Assembly: GCF_025264665.1 (NCBI RefSeq)
Contig: NZ_CP073697.1
Location: 3,198,501 to 3,262,500 of the forward strand
DNA from: Edaphobacter flagellatus
GTDB lineage: Bacteria; Acidobacteriota; Terriglobia; Terriglobales; Acidobacteriaceae
Direction: 5' to 3'
Length of the DNA: 64,000 nt
Shown one piece after another: positions 35,903 through 44,856 of the stretch; position 1 is the stretch's first letter; each line of letters starts with the position of its first letter. The notes below the pieces were generated by a model. The model worked only from the letters and a program-made list of their open reading frames with translations, had not been told where the DNA came from and ran no database searches. Made by a program: the position numbers and the translations under genes.

Positions 35903-36553
35903 TTAGTTCGGAATGAACTGAGGCAGGTAAGGGGTCATAAGGCCCGTGAAGCGAACGGCGCGGGCACGTGCTGCATCGACTGTTTCTGTGCCGGAGATCG
36001 GGGTGATGACGCGGACCAGCGCGCCGTCGGTACGGTTGTAGCGGATAGCGTCGGCAAGCATATAGGCCTTGGCGCGGTATTCATTCGCGACGCTGCGGCC
36101 GTGGGCCTGATACCAGTAGATGACGAACTGTCGCGACTCTCCGTTGTTGATGATGTATTCACCGACATTGAAGGGCTTGCCGTTGATATCGGCAATGTTG
36201 GTATAGCGCGAGGACTCAAACGTCCATCCCGCTCCAGGCAGGCAGTGCTGCGGCGAATGGATCGTCTGGCCGGTGCGCTGCGTCGCAAAGTAGCCAATAA
36301 AGAGGCTGACGGGAGCAATATCGGATGATCCTGTTTGCGGCACATACAGCCGATTGAGGAAGTCCCCCTTGCCGAGGACGGTGAGGGTCTCGTCATCGAG
36401 CGGGAAGTCGCGTGCGTTCATTCCGTCAATCGTCAGAGGCATCATGCTGAGCGGCAGGCTGTGCGGCACATTATCTGCGTCGCGGCGATGCAGTAGCAGG
36501 CCGAGCGTGACAAGCATGAGCAATGCGATGGTCCAGAAGCGAGGCGATTTCAT
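35903..36553 (-). CDS. epsI: EpsI-family exosortase-associated protein
   Basis: A 216-residue protein with one N-terminal helix (FWTIALLMLVTLGLLL) and a periplasmic EpsI domain. The family marks are FIGYFATQRTGQTIHSPQHCLPGAGWTF with its conserved Cys/His pair and FVIYWYQAHGRSVANEY. In many XrtA proteins EpsI is fused to the exosortase; here it is a separate gene overlapping the exosortase gene by ATGA, so the two are translated together and probably act as one unit. Confidence 0.93.
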   Translation of the reverse strand: MKSPRFWTIALLMLVTLGLLLHRRDADNVPHSLPLSMMPLTIDGMNARDFPLDDETLTVLGKGDFLNRLYVPQTGSSDIAPVSLFIGYFATQRTGQTIHSPQHCLPGAGWTFESSRYTNIADINGKPFNVGEYIINNGESRQFVIYWYQAHGRSVANEYRAKAYMLADAIRYNRTDGALVRVITPISGTETVDAARARAVRFTGLMTPYLPQFIPN

Positions 36554-37476
36554 GCAGCCTCCTTTGTGGCCGGTGCAATCAGACTCATCACGCGATGCAC
36601 CAGATAGAGACAGCAGAGTGAAACGACAAACATCACCCAGCCAGAGAACTCATGGAAGAAGCCGAGTGCCTTGTTGGGATCCCAGTACTGCACGCACAAG
36701 CCGGTTCCTACGATGCGGGCTACATTGGCTGCGACGGCAATCGGAATGCTGGCTAACGCGAGGATAATGCGACGACTGGTACTCTTCTCCAGGAAGTAGC
36801 CGTAGAAGACAGCCAGGGTGAAGAGGCTCATCAGCGAGCGAATACCACTACAGGCCTCGGCGACCTCGAGCTTCATCACAGGCAACTGGATAACATTGCC
36901 TTCCTGTAGAACGGGAACTCCCATGAGAGGAAGAACTGCACTGGCCAGCCGCGAAGCCAGAAGCTGCAGCGGAAAGGTGATCTGGTTGAAGATGATCGCC
37001 GGGAAAGGAATCGCCAGCAAAAGTACAAGAATAGGAAACAGCACTTCGCGCAGAATCGCCTTGCCGAAGAATATCCAGACGAGGCCGATGGTGAGGATGA
37101 CAAATGAGACGCGCGAGGTGAAGAGGTCAACGCCGTAGATACCGAAGACAAGCGTGATGAGCCCGAAGACGACCAGTGGGAGTCCGGCCCATGACGGCTG
37201 AATTGGCGTTGCCGCGATCTTGTGCCGCTTGTCCCAGAGAAGAAAGAGAGAGAAGAGGGGAACCAGGAAACCGTGGGAGTAGTCGGCGATGTTATACCAG
37301 TCAACAACGAGCTTGATGCCGACGCGGAAGTAGAGTGCAACCAGCAGACCGAGGATAATAAGAAAGGGCAGCCAGAATCCGCGGGGAACCCGGAGTTGGG
37401 ATACGGCCGTCGGGCCGCCGGATCTCATCTCTGTTTCAGAGATCGCGGGGGCGGTCTGTGTGCTTCCAGCCATCAT
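36550..37476 (-). CDS. Exosortase (XrtA/EpsH-like transpeptidase)
   Basis: A polytopic membrane cysteine transpeptidase of about 308 residues that would cleave PEP-CTERM proteins at their C-terminal signal and hand them to the envelope or matrix. The catalytic residues are all present: Cys209 in EVAEACSGIRSL, Arg254 in ANVARIVGTG, and His275 in FFHEFSGWVMF. About eight helices are seen. Start choice is open: ATG 37476 is used; GTG 37497 has a better AGGA site, but a transcript from the sigma-54-like promoter at 37511-37526 would begin too late to contain it. It leads the arm exosortase-epsI-prsT-flippase. Confidence 0.92.
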   Translation of the reverse strand: MMAGSTQTAPAISETEMRSGGPTAVSQLRVPRGFWLPFLIILGLLVALYFRVGIKLVVDWYNIADYSHGFLVPLFSLFLLWDKRHKIAATPIQPSWAGLPLVVFGLITLVFGIYGVDLFTSRVSFVILTIGLVWIFFGKAILREVLFPILVLLLAIPFPAIIFNQITFPLQLLASRLASAVLPLMGVPVLQEGNVIQLPVMKLEVAEACSGIRSLMSLFTLAVFYGYFLEKSTSRRIILALASIPIAVAANVARIVGTGLCVQYWDPNKALGFFHEFSGWVMFVVSLCCLYLVHRVMSLIAPATKEAA

Positions 37477-37510
37477 GTGCGAGGAGTTGCGGTCCACGGA
37501 AATTCCTGTA

Positions 37511-37526
37511 AGCAATTAGTATGCCG
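37511..37526 (-). promoter_or_regulatory. Sigma-54-type promoter candidate before the exosortase gene
   Basis: Read on the minus strand the site is CGGCATACTAATTGCT: the -24 GGCA and a perfect -12 TTGCT with the required spacing. Transcription would start near 37500, some 25 bases before ATG 37476. Confidence 0.6.
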
Positions 37527-37764
37527 CTAATTGAATTGTATTTGGCTGAAGTTTTGGCCGGGAAAACTGAAGGGGCAGAAGGAAGCCGACCATAGTTGTA
37601 GGGAAAAAGGGAAAAACATTTCCCATGTTGGCTGCCATTCTGCATACCATGAGAAGAGTTTTATCCATCCGGGAAAGCCCACCTTCCTGAGAGAAATTGG
37701 CAAGGAAGGGCGAATATGTCTCTCGATAGCCAATAGTAAAGGGTTTCTCCTTTTCTGCCAGGTT

Positions 37765-37780
37765 TGGCATGATATGTGCT
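37765..37780 (+). promoter_or_regulatory. Sigma-54-type promoter candidate before the export operon
   Basis: TGGCATGATATGTGCT has a full TGGCA -24 box and GTGCT at -12, with GG and GC ten bases apart. It lies about 170 bases before the export-protein start, leaving a leader of about 155 bases. Confidence 0.6.
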
Positions 37781-37947
37781 GGTGTGCAATTGAATGCCCA
37801 CAAAGGTGCTATTGGGCTCTCTGGTCCCGTCGTAGATCATGGATGGTTGATACGTTCAGAAGCAGAGACTTAGGCCCGCACCGCATCTAACGGGGTTACG
37901 CAGTAAAACCTTGGAAAGACCTCTCGCAAGGGGGAGAGTACATCAGG

Positions 37948-38688
37948 ATGGTTGGAGAGCGAATGAGCCTGAAGAGGCGCAGCGGGCGATACAGGGGAGA
38001 GACAGAGGGTTCTCGTTCCAGAAAAATGAGAGTTCTAGCGCAGCAAGGATGCAGTATGGGGATGGCGGTCGTCTTGTTGGCGGCTGGCATTCCCATGCTT
38101 GCTCAAGCGGCTGATAAAAAAGCGGATACAGCGCCGCAGGTACAGTCAGCCCCAGCTGCTGCTACACAGGTGGCTGCTCCATCCGGTACCTCGGCGGGGG
38201 TCGATGCTGCACGCTACATCATTGGGCCGGAGGATGTGCTTCAGGTCACAGTCTGGAAGGAGCCATCGCTCTCCGGTTCGGTTCCGGTACGTCCGGATGG
38301 AAGAATTTCCCTGGTTCTGGTAGGCGATTTGCAGGCCGCTGGCAGGACTCCGATGCAGCTGGCCGATGACATTACTGTAAAGCTGAAGAAGTATATTCAA
38401 GACCCGAATGTCTCGGTCGTCGTGATGTCGGTCAACAGCCAGAAGGTCTTTGTCATTGGTGAGATCAGCCACGCCGGTCCTATCGCGATGACGGCGGGGA
38501 TGACGCCTCTTCAGGCGATTGCAGCTGGCGGAGGACTGAGTCCGTATGCCAATGCCAAGAAGATTTACATCCTGCGTGGCGATCCTGGGAAGCAGCAGAA
38601 GATTCCCTACAACTACAAACAAGCCTTGAAGGGGGATAGCTCCCAGAACTTCGAACTGAAGCCAGGAGACACAATCGTCGTCCCATGA
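37948..38688 (+). CDS. Polysaccharide export protein (Wza-like, XrtA-associated)
   Basis: A 246-residue outer-membrane export protein of the OPX family. Signal peptide: MGMAVVLLAAGIPMLAQA; I see no lipobox cysteine at the cleavage site, unlike E. coli Wza. The poly-export domain is YIIGPEDVLQVTVWKEPSLSGSVPVRPDGRI at about 90-120, and a SLBB domain follows (VFVIGEISHAGPIAMTAGMTPLQAIAAGGG). It opens a seven-gene plus-strand operon. In-frame ATGs at 37948 and 37963 are both usable. Confidence 0.93.
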   Translation: MVGERMSLKRRSGRYRGETEGSRSRKMRVLAQQGCSMGMAVVLLAAGIPMLAQAADKKADTAPQVQSAPAAATQVAAPSGTSAGVDAARYIIGPEDVLQVTVWKEPSLSGSVPVRPDGRISLVLVGDLQAAGRTPMQLADDITVKLKKYIQDPNVSVVVMSVNSQKVFVIGEISHAGPIAMTAGMTPLQAIAAGGGLSPYANAKKIYILRGDPGKQQKIPYNYKQALKGDSSQNFELKPGDTIVVP

Positions 38689-40040
38689 GATCACTGATAA
38701 TGAAGCGAATTTCTATCTCGACGATGCTGCTGGCTGCGTTTGTGACCAGTGTTCCTGGCTTTGGCCAGGCTACTCCAACAGCCCAGGCAGGCATTACGGC
38801 AACACCGGCTGCAGCTGCGGGACCGCGCATCTCATGGCTGGACGGGACCGTCCACTATGGGCTAAGCGCGACGGAGCTGCTCCAGTTCGGCTACTACGGC
38901 GCAAACAACGTTACCAGCACAACCGCCCTTTCGGGCAATGTCGGCTATGCGAACCTAAGCCAGACCCATCCGTTCATGATGCTCTATTCCGGTGGTGTGT
39001 TGATTGGGCAGGGCGGACAAGGAACGACGACCTTTCAGAACATTGCGCTCTCACAGTCCCTTGTGAAGGGCCGGTGGATTCTCGGTGTTAACGATTCATT
39101 CAGTTATTTGCCGCAGTCTCCGACGGCGGGAGTGTCGGGAATTGCCGGTGTAGGGCAGATTGGAACGGTGCCGATTCAGGGACCGTCCTATGGCCCGACT
39201 GGCGGCGTCCTGACCTATTCGGGAAACCGTATCGGCAACACCGTAGGAGGCGACATCGAGCGCCTGTTGACGGGAAGAACGTCCATCAGCGGTCAGGGTT
39301 CCTGGTCGGTTCTGCACTTCATCGATGACAATGCCGGGCTGGACACGACGACCACGACGGGACAAGTTGCCCTGAACCATCGGTTCGACCTGCGCAACTC
39401 GGCTAGCCTGAGCGGGGTGTATTCGACCTACAACACGACGGGCCTCTTTCAGAATCTGCCCGGCTTCCCCCGCAATAATGTGACGTATCAGACCAAAGGG
39501 CTGAACGCAACCTATCAGCGGATGTGGACGCGCTCTCTTTCCACAAACATTTCTGCTGGTCCGCAGTGGATCTCAAGCTCGGCGGCTCAGCTTGTTCCCA
39601 ATCGTCTCAATGCCTATGTAGATGCCGGGCTGAACTATAACCGGGAGCTGACGAACTACGGTATCCATTACAACCACGGCGTCAATGCGGGATCGGGTAC
39701 GTTTGCGGGCGCGGAAGCGGACAGCATCTCTGCTTCGGTGAACCATACCTTCAATCGATACTGGGCGGCTTCAGCGTGGGTGAACTACACGCGGACCACG
39801 GGGCTGCTGGTGACGGCGCCTGGCGGCGTTGCAACGAATGGTGCCGTCAACACGGAGTATGGAACGATTCAGGTCACGCACGGATTTACAAGGACGATCT
39901 CCGGGTATGTGAGCTATTCGGCACAGAACCAGGATGTGAACAGTTCGCTGGCTTCGCAGAATATCTTCAGCGGCCTTTCGCATACGGTTGGTTTTGGAGT
40001 TTCATGGACGCCGCGGTCAACACGCCTCGGCGACTTTTAG
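38685..40040 (+). CDS. Predicted outer-membrane beta-barrel of the exopolysaccharide locus
   Basis: A 451-residue secreted protein with a signal peptide (ISISTMLLAAFVTSVPGFGQ) and then a long series of alternating beta strands rich in Gly, Ser, Thr, Asn and Tyr (LSGNVGYANLSQTHPFMML, ISASVNHTFNRYWAASAWVNYT, ISGYVSYSAQNQDV). The end FGVSWTPRSTRLGDF is not a PEP-CTERM signal. It overlaps the export gene by ATGA and precedes the chain-length gene, the usual place of an XrtA-locus outer-membrane protein, so it may be the pore or docking partner for the polymer. Confidence 0.82.
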   Translation: MRSLIMKRISISTMLLAAFVTSVPGFGQATPTAQAGITATPAAAAGPRISWLDGTVHYGLSATELLQFGYYGANNVTSTTALSGNVGYANLSQTHPFMMLYSGGVLIGQGGQGTTTFQNIALSQSLVKGRWILGVNDSFSYLPQSPTAGVSGIAGVGQIGTVPIQGPSYGPTGGVLTYSGNRIGNTVGGDIERLLTGRTSISGQGSWSVLHFIDDNAGLDTTTTTGQVALNHRFDLRNSASLSGVYSTYNTTGLFQNLPGFPRNNVTYQTKGLNATYQRMWTRSLSTNISAGPQWISSSAAQLVPNRLNAYVDAGLNYNRELTNYGIHYNHGVNAGSGTFAGAEADSISASVNHTFNRYWAASAWVNYTRTTGLLVTAPGGVATNGAVNTEYGTIQVTHGFTRTISGYVSYSAQNQDVNSSLASQNIFSGLSHTVGFGVSWTPRSTRLGDF

Positions 40041-40049
40041 GAGTAAGCA

Positions 40050-41582
40050 ATGTTAGGACATCGCGCACTGACGCTGGACGACTATCTCGCAATCCTGAAG
40101 CGGAGAGGGTGGATCATTGCCGTTCCGGCCGTGCTGCTGACGCTGTTGGGCCTTGGGCTGAGCTACGTTGTGCAGCCGAAGTACGTTTCGCAGACGTTGG
40201 TGCTGGTGGAGCAGCAGAAGGTTCCCGAGGACTATGTCAAGCCGATTATTGAAGAAGACCTGACAGCGCGTCTGGCTTCGATGAAGGAGCAGATTCTGAG
40301 CCGCTCGCGCCTGCAGCCGATCATCGAGCGCTTTAACCTGTACGGCACCAAGAACATGACGATGGACGACCGCATCGACCAGGCGCGGAAGGACATCAAC
40401 ATCAAGCCGATCCATTCGGAGATGGCACGTACCGGTGGCCTGCCGGGCTTCTATATCTCCTTCACTGCCTCAGACCCGCGCATAGCGCAGCAGGTATGCG
40501 GCGAGATTACGTCTTTGTTCGTGAGTCAGAACCTGAACGCCCGCGCACAATCGGCTGAAGGTACGACGGACTTTATCAAGGGCCAGCTTGCAGACGCCAA
40601 GCGCGCGCTCGATGAGCAGGACGCCAAGCTGGCTACTTTCCAGCAAAAGTATATGGGGCGGCTGCCGGGTGAAGAGACGACCAACATGAACATGATGACC
40701 AGCCTGAACACGCAGCTGGATGCTGCGACACAGCAGCTGGCCCGTATGGAGCAGGACAAGAGCTACGTCGAAGCGATGCTTGCCCAGCAGCAGAGTATCA
40801 GCATGCCCACGGCCGGAGGATCGACGACTTCCGTCAGCGCGCAGCAGACCGAGTTGCAGACGCTCCAGACCGAAGAGGCTGATCTGACGAAGCGTTATAC
40901 CGATGATTATCCCGATGTGGTTGCCGTGCGCCGCAAAATCAAGGATCTGCGCGCACAGATGGCTGCGACGCCCGCGGCTGCGCCAACATCGGTAAGTTCG
41001 GCACCCAGCAGAACGGACTCTCCTGGCGTGCAACAGCTTCGTGCTCAATTGAAGGCACTGGAGCAGGGTATCTCGCAGAAGCGTCATGACCAGGCAGCGA
41101 TCGAAGCGCAGATTCGCATGTATCAGGGCCGCATCTCCTCCAGTCCGATGGTGCAGGAAGAGTACAAGAATGTGACTCGCGACTATCAGACGGCGCAGGC
41201 CTTCTACGACGATCTGCTGAAGAAGATGAACGCTTCAAAGATGGCCACCGACCTCGAGCGGCGGCAGCAGGGAGAGCAGTTCCGCATCATGGACGAACCA
41301 AATCTGCCGGATGAACCAACCTTTCCGAAGCGTGGTCTCTTTATTGGCGCGGGTCTTGCTGCCGGACTTTTTCTGGGCTTCATCATCGTGGCCTGGCGTG
41401 AGTATCGCGATACGGCTCTTCGCAGCGAGCGCGATGTATGGGCTTTCACCAAGCTGCCTACGCTGGCCGTGATCTCGTTCACAGGCGATGTCGATCCGCT
41501 GAAGCCGCGCGGTGGTCTCTTCGGACGCTCGAAGCCCGATCTTCCGGCTTCGGCCAAACCATTGACGGATACGGGTGCCTAG
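40050..41582 (+). CDS. XrtA-system polysaccharide chain-length determinant (Wzz/GumC-like)
   Basis: A 510-residue inner-membrane co-polymerase. An N-terminal Wzz domain starts DDYLAILKRRGWIIAVPAVLLTLLGLGLSYV; long periplasmic coiled coils follow (about 160-400, for example AQLKALEQGISQKRHDQAAIEAQIRM); the second helix is preceded by the Pro-rich PNLPDEPTFPKRGLFIGAGLAAGLFLG. The chain-length family lacks a kinase domain here; a separate BY-kinase gene lies two genes on. It would set polymer length with the export protein. Confidence 0.93.
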   Translation: MLGHRALTLDDYLAILKRRGWIIAVPAVLLTLLGLGLSYVVQPKYVSQTLVLVEQQKVPEDYVKPIIEEDLTARLASMKEQILSRSRLQPIIERFNLYGTKNMTMDDRIDQARKDINIKPIHSEMARTGGLPGFYISFTASDPRIAQQVCGEITSLFVSQNLNARAQSAEGTTDFIKGQLADAKRALDEQDAKLATFQQKYMGRLPGEETTNMNMMTSLNTQLDAATQQLARMEQDKSYVEAMLAQQQSISMPTAGGSTTSVSAQQTELQTLQTEEADLTKRYTDDYPDVVAVRRKIKDLRAQMAATPAAAPTSVSSAPSRTDSPGVQQLRAQLKALEQGISQKRHDQAAIEAQIRMYQGRISSSPMVQEEYKNVTRDYQTAQAFYDDLLKKMNASKMATDLERRQQGEQFRIMDEPNLPDEPTFPKRGLFIGAGLAAGLFLGFIIVAWREYRDTALRSERDVWAFTKLPTLAVISFTGDVDPLKPRGGLFGRSKPDLPASAKPLTDTGA

Positions 41583-41584
41583 CG

Positions 41585-42517
41585 ATGTACAACAACTATT
41601 TCAAACTGCATACCAGCCCGTTCGGCACCAGCCCCGATCCGCGTTTTCTTTACATGATGCCGCACACGCGCGAGGCACTGGCCTGCCTGGAGTACGGGAT
41701 CTCGGCTCGCAAGGGGTTTACGGTTCTCACCGGCGAGGTAGGTACGGGCAAGACGACGCTGCTGAAGCGCGCCCTGGCTTCTTTTAGCGGACGCCGCATT
41801 GCAACCTCGTTCGTCTTCAACCCACGGCTTGAGGTGTTGGACTTCCTCGAGTTTGTGCTGACCGACTTCGGTATTGTTCCTACGACGCGCACCAAGTCTG
41901 GGATGCTGCTACAACTCAACCGCTGGCTGATCGAGCGCTTCCGTATGGAAGAGACCTGCGTTGTTGTCGTCGATGAGGCGCAGAATCTCTCCTGGGAACT
42001 GCTCGAAGAGATTCGCCTGCTGACCAATCTCGAGACGTCGTCAGAGAAGTTGTTGCAGATCGTTCTCTCCGGCCAGCCTGAGCTTGAAGAAAAACTGCGT
42101 CACCCCAGCGTCCGTCAGCTTCGCCAACGCGTCGCTTTGTGGTGCCGCACGCAGGCTTTGACCGAAAAGCAGACCATCGCCTACGTGGGCGAGCGTCTGC
42201 GGCTTGCTGGTGCGACGACGCAAATATTTACTCCAGAGGCTCTGGAACGGGTCCATCGTTACAGCCGTGGCATTCCGCGCATTATCAATCTGCTGTGTGA
42301 GCACTCGCTGATTGTGGCGTACGTGGAACAGGTACAGCAGGTCACCGGCGAGATCGTGGATGGTGTTGCTGTGGAGCTCGAGTTGGAGACGCAGCCATTT
42401 TTGATCTCTTCGACTGCCATGGGCAGTAGAGGAGTTGAGCCGTTGCGCGCCCAGGCAGAGATGTCCGGGTTGATGACGGCATTGGATGGAGACCCCAAGG
42501 GAAGGCAAGACCGATGA
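41585..42517 (+). CDS. XrtA-associated AAA ATPase (ExeA-like)
   Basis: A 310-residue cytoplasmic ATPase whose start MYNNYFKLHTSPFGTSPDP is characteristic of the PEP-CTERM-locus ATPase family. Walker A: GEVGTGKTTLL; Walker B: VVVVDEAQNLSWELLEEIR; arginine-finger region FTPEALERVHRYSRGIPRIINLLCEH. The gene follows the chain-length gene by two bases and overlaps the BY-kinase gene by ATGA. Its exact role in these loci is unknown; it is thought to help control polymer export. Confidence 0.93.
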   Translation: MYNNYFKLHTSPFGTSPDPRFLYMMPHTREALACLEYGISARKGFTVLTGEVGTGKTTLLKRALASFSGRRIATSFVFNPRLEVLDFLEFVLTDFGIVPTTRTKSGMLLQLNRWLIERFRMEETCVVVVDEAQNLSWELLEEIRLLTNLETSSEKLLQIVLSGQPELEEKLRHPSVRQLRQRVALWCRTQALTEKQTIAYVGERLRLAGATTQIFTPEALERVHRYSRGIPRIINLLCEHSLIVAYVEQVQQVTGEIVDGVAVELELETQPFLISSTAMGSRGVEPLRAQAEMSGLMTALDGDPKGRQDR

Positions 42518-43458
42518 GCCGCATATACGAAGCACTCCAGAAAGCAGAGTCAGAACGGAAGGAGCGACCAGAGTCCAGGATATCCCCGGAATCCATGCCC
42601 TCCTTTGAGGCGATAGACCAGACTCCAGTTGCCTCCGCAGCTGTGGCGGAGTTCGATCAGACTGCGCCGTTTGTGGAGTCGAATTTCGCTGCAGCCGAGC
42701 CTGCTGCCACAGGAGGACTGCGCTTTGAGACCATCGCGCGCCATCCCTGGAATCCGTCGATCGACAAGCTGCCTGCTCTGCTGGATCGCGGCCCGTCGAC
42801 AGAACAGTTTCGCAGCCTGCGCTCGCGTCTGTATGAAGCACGCGACATCCGTCCCATCAAGTCGATCCTCGTTTCGAGCGGCCTCCCGCAGGAAGGGAAA
42901 AGCTTCGTTTCGGCGAACCTTGCCGTCAGCCTCGCGCGACACAAGAATGCTCGCGTATTACTGATTGACGGCGATATGCGCCGCTACACCATTCACGAGA
43001 TGATCGGCACCGCGCCAAGTCCCGGACTGGCGGATTATCTGGCCGGTAAGGCGACGCTTGAAGAGATCATGCAGCGCATCGAAGAACCGGAGACTCCGAC
43101 GGCGAACAGATCGATCCTCGCGAATCTTGCCTTCATTCCTGGCGGTAACGGCGGAGATCGCGCCGCGGACCTTTCCGGCAGCGCACGCTTTGGTGAGCTT
43201 ATCCGCACGGTGGCTCCCTTGTTTGACTGGATCGTTGTCGATTCATCGCCGGTGTTGCCGGTCTCCGATGCGGTGAATCTTGCCCGCTCGTGTGACGGCG
43301 TTCTGCTGGTGGCTCGGGGCGGTGTGACCAAGTATCCGGTCGCGCAGCGTGCGGCGGCGGAACTGAAGGCTTCCAACGTTCTCGGCTTTGTCCTGAACGC
43401 TGTGCACGACGCTCCTCAGGCAGGGAGCTACTACGGATACAGCGCCAACAGGGAGTAG
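42514..43458 (+). CDS. BY-type tyrosine kinase of the exopolysaccharide locus
   Basis: A 314-residue CapB/CpsD-like ATPase and probable tyrosine autokinase. Walker A is SSGLPQEGKSFVSANLA, Walker A' is VLLIDGDMRR, and Walker B is DWIVVDSSPVLPVSDAV. The N-terminal 90 residues are an acidic and Pro/Ser-rich linker starting SRIYEALQKAESERKE. The C-terminal tyrosine tail is short (SYYGYSANRE). With the separate chain-length protein it should form the phosphorylation cycle that controls polymerisation. Confidence 0.92.
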   Translation: MSRIYEALQKAESERKERPESRISPESMPSFEAIDQTPVASAAVAEFDQTAPFVESNFAAAEPAATGGLRFETIARHPWNPSIDKLPALLDRGPSTEQFRSLRSRLYEARDIRPIKSILVSSGLPQEGKSFVSANLAVSLARHKNARVLLIDGDMRRYTIHEMIGTAPSPGLADYLAGKATLEEIMQRIEEPETPTANRSILANLAFIPGGNGGDRAADLSGSARFGELIRTVAPLFDWIVVDSSPVLPVSDAVNLARSCDGVLLVARGGVTKYPVAQRAAAELKASNVLGFVLNAVHDAPQAGSYYGYSANRE

Positions 43459-43476
43459 AAGGGACGTCCCTGGCCA

Positions 43477-44856
43477 ATGATTCGGTTATTCAATGTTTAC
43501 TATCCGACTCGCACGATTGTGCTCTTATTGTGTGAGGCGGTGATCGTCAGTGGGTCCTTCCTGCTGGCGATGCTGGCGTTGCTGGGTCCGCTGAATACTT
43601 CGATCTGCCTGAGCTACGAGTACGGCTGGCTGAAGATCGCATCCCTTACGATCCTGACGCTGCTCTTCTCCTATTACTTTGATCTGTACGAGCCGCAGCG
43701 CATCTCCGAGCGATGGGAGATATATTTCCGCCTGCTGCTGGTGCTGGGCTTCCTTTCGTTTCTTCTCTCCGCCATCATCTATTTCTTTCCCGCAGTCGAT
43801 ATGGCGAACTATGTTCTGCTGCTGGGGCTGATGTTCCTGACGCTCGGCCTGCTGATCTGGCGCAGTGCCTACGAGTGGGTTATCGGACAGAAGATCTTTC
43901 GCGAGCGTGTCTACGTCCTCGGCGATGGTCCCCGTGCTCATACGATCGTCGACATGCTGAAGGCGCGTAAGGATGCAGGCATGGAGGTTGTCGGCTTCGG
44001 CAGTGTTCCTGTGGAGACAACAGACCGCAGGGAGCAATTCAACAAGTCGCTGAAGGCGTTGCGCGAGCAGAATCCCGGCATCAACCGTGTCATCATTGCG
44101 CTCGAAGACCGTCGCGGCCAGCTTCCCCTGCGCGAGCTATTGAAGCTGCGCTTCGATGGCGTGGTGATTGAAGAGTCTGGCGCGTTGCTCGAGCGGCTGA
44201 CCGGCAAGCTGTATCTCGACGGCCTGCATCCCAGCAGCTTTATCTACAGTGAAGGCTTTCGCGTAAGACCCTCGCAACAGATTGCGCGGCGTCTGGTTTC
44301 GACGCTGGCCGCTGCCGCGGGTTTGCTTCTGTTTCTACCGTTCCTTCCGTTTGTCGTTCTAATGGTGCGGCTGTCGTCGCCCGGGCCAGTCTTTTTCAAG
44401 CAGACACGCGTTGGCATGGGCGGACGCAACTTTACCGTTTACAAGTTCCGCACGATGCGCACCGATGCCGAAGCGAAGGGAGCGAAGTGGGCGCAGCTCA
44501 ATGACCCCCGCGCTACAAAGGTCGGTAATTTTATGCGTAAGGTGCGGCTCGATGAAGTGCCGCAGCTCTGGAACGTGCTCAAGGGCGATATGGGCTTTGT
44601 TGGACCGCGTCCTGAGCGTCCGGAGTTTGTGCCGGAGCTCGCGGAGAAAATTCCCTACTTCGATCTGCGACACATGATTCGCCCAGGACTTACCGGCTGG
44701 GCGCAGGTGCGCTACGGTTACGGTGCTACGCTGGAGCAGGCGCGCGAGAAGCTGGAGTACGACCTTTACTACATCAAGCACATGACGCTCGGCCTCGATC
44801 TGCTGATCATGTTCGAGACCATCAAAACTGTCGTCAGGCGTCGGGGCTCGCAATGA
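43477..44856 (+). CDS. Priming sugar transferase, XrtA/PEP-CTERM type (polyprenyl glycosylphosphotransferase)
   Basis: A 459-residue inner-membrane enzyme that attaches the first sugar phosphate to undecaprenyl phosphate. Four to five N-terminal helices (to about 135) lead to a Rossmann-like region, then the helix LLLFLPFLPFVVLMVRLS and the catalytic domain with KFRTMRTDAEAKGAKWA, RKVRLDEVPQLWNVLKGDMGFVGPRPERPEF and MIRPGLTGWAQVRYGYG. The last pieces are those of the TIGR03013-like family tied to exosortase loci. It is followed by an ATGA-overlapping GT2 gene. Confidence 0.94.
   Translation: MIRLFNVYYPTRTIVLLLCEAVIVSGSFLLAMLALLGPLNTSICLSYEYGWLKIASLTILTLLFSYYFDLYEPQRISERWEIYFRLLLVLGFLSFLLSAIIYFFPAVDMANYVLLLGLMFLTLGLLIWRSAYEWVIGQKIFRERVYVLGDGPRAHTIVDMLKARKDAGMEVVGFGSVPVETTDRREQFNKSLKALREQNPGINRVIIALEDRRGQLPLRELLKLRFDGVVIEESGALLERLTGKLYLDGLHPSSFIYSEGFRVRPSQQIARRLVSTLAAAAGLLLFLPFLPFVVLMVRLSSPGPVFFKQTRVGMGGRNFTVYKFRTMRTDAEAKGAKWAQLNDPRATKVGNFMRKVRLDEVPQLWNVLKGDMGFVGPRPERPEFVPELAEKIPYFDLRHMIRPGLTGWAQVRYGYGATLEQAREKLEYDLYYIKHMTLGLDLLIMFETIKTVVRRRGSQ

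Larger units (their letters stand above)
37477..37947. other. Divergent control region between exosortase and export operons
   Basis: This 471-base gap separates the two main arms of the polysaccharide locus. It holds oppositely directed sigma-54-like sites (37511-37526 minus, 37765-37780 plus) with about 240 bases between, a natural place for shared activator sites. An inverted repeat CCTTCC/GGAAGG near 37680-37710 lies in the middle. An open frame across 37531-37890 looks non-coding. Confidence 0.5.

Noticed and set aside
37531..37890. Open frame of about 119 codons between the exosortase and export operons
   Set aside because: No ribosome-binding site and no protein-like composition; it covers both sigma-54-like sites, so it is best read as control DNA.
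38685..40040. Second PEP-CTERM substrate
   Set aside because: The C-terminus lacks the Pro-Glu-Pro motif, hydrophobic helix and basic end; the protein reads as an outer-membrane barrel.
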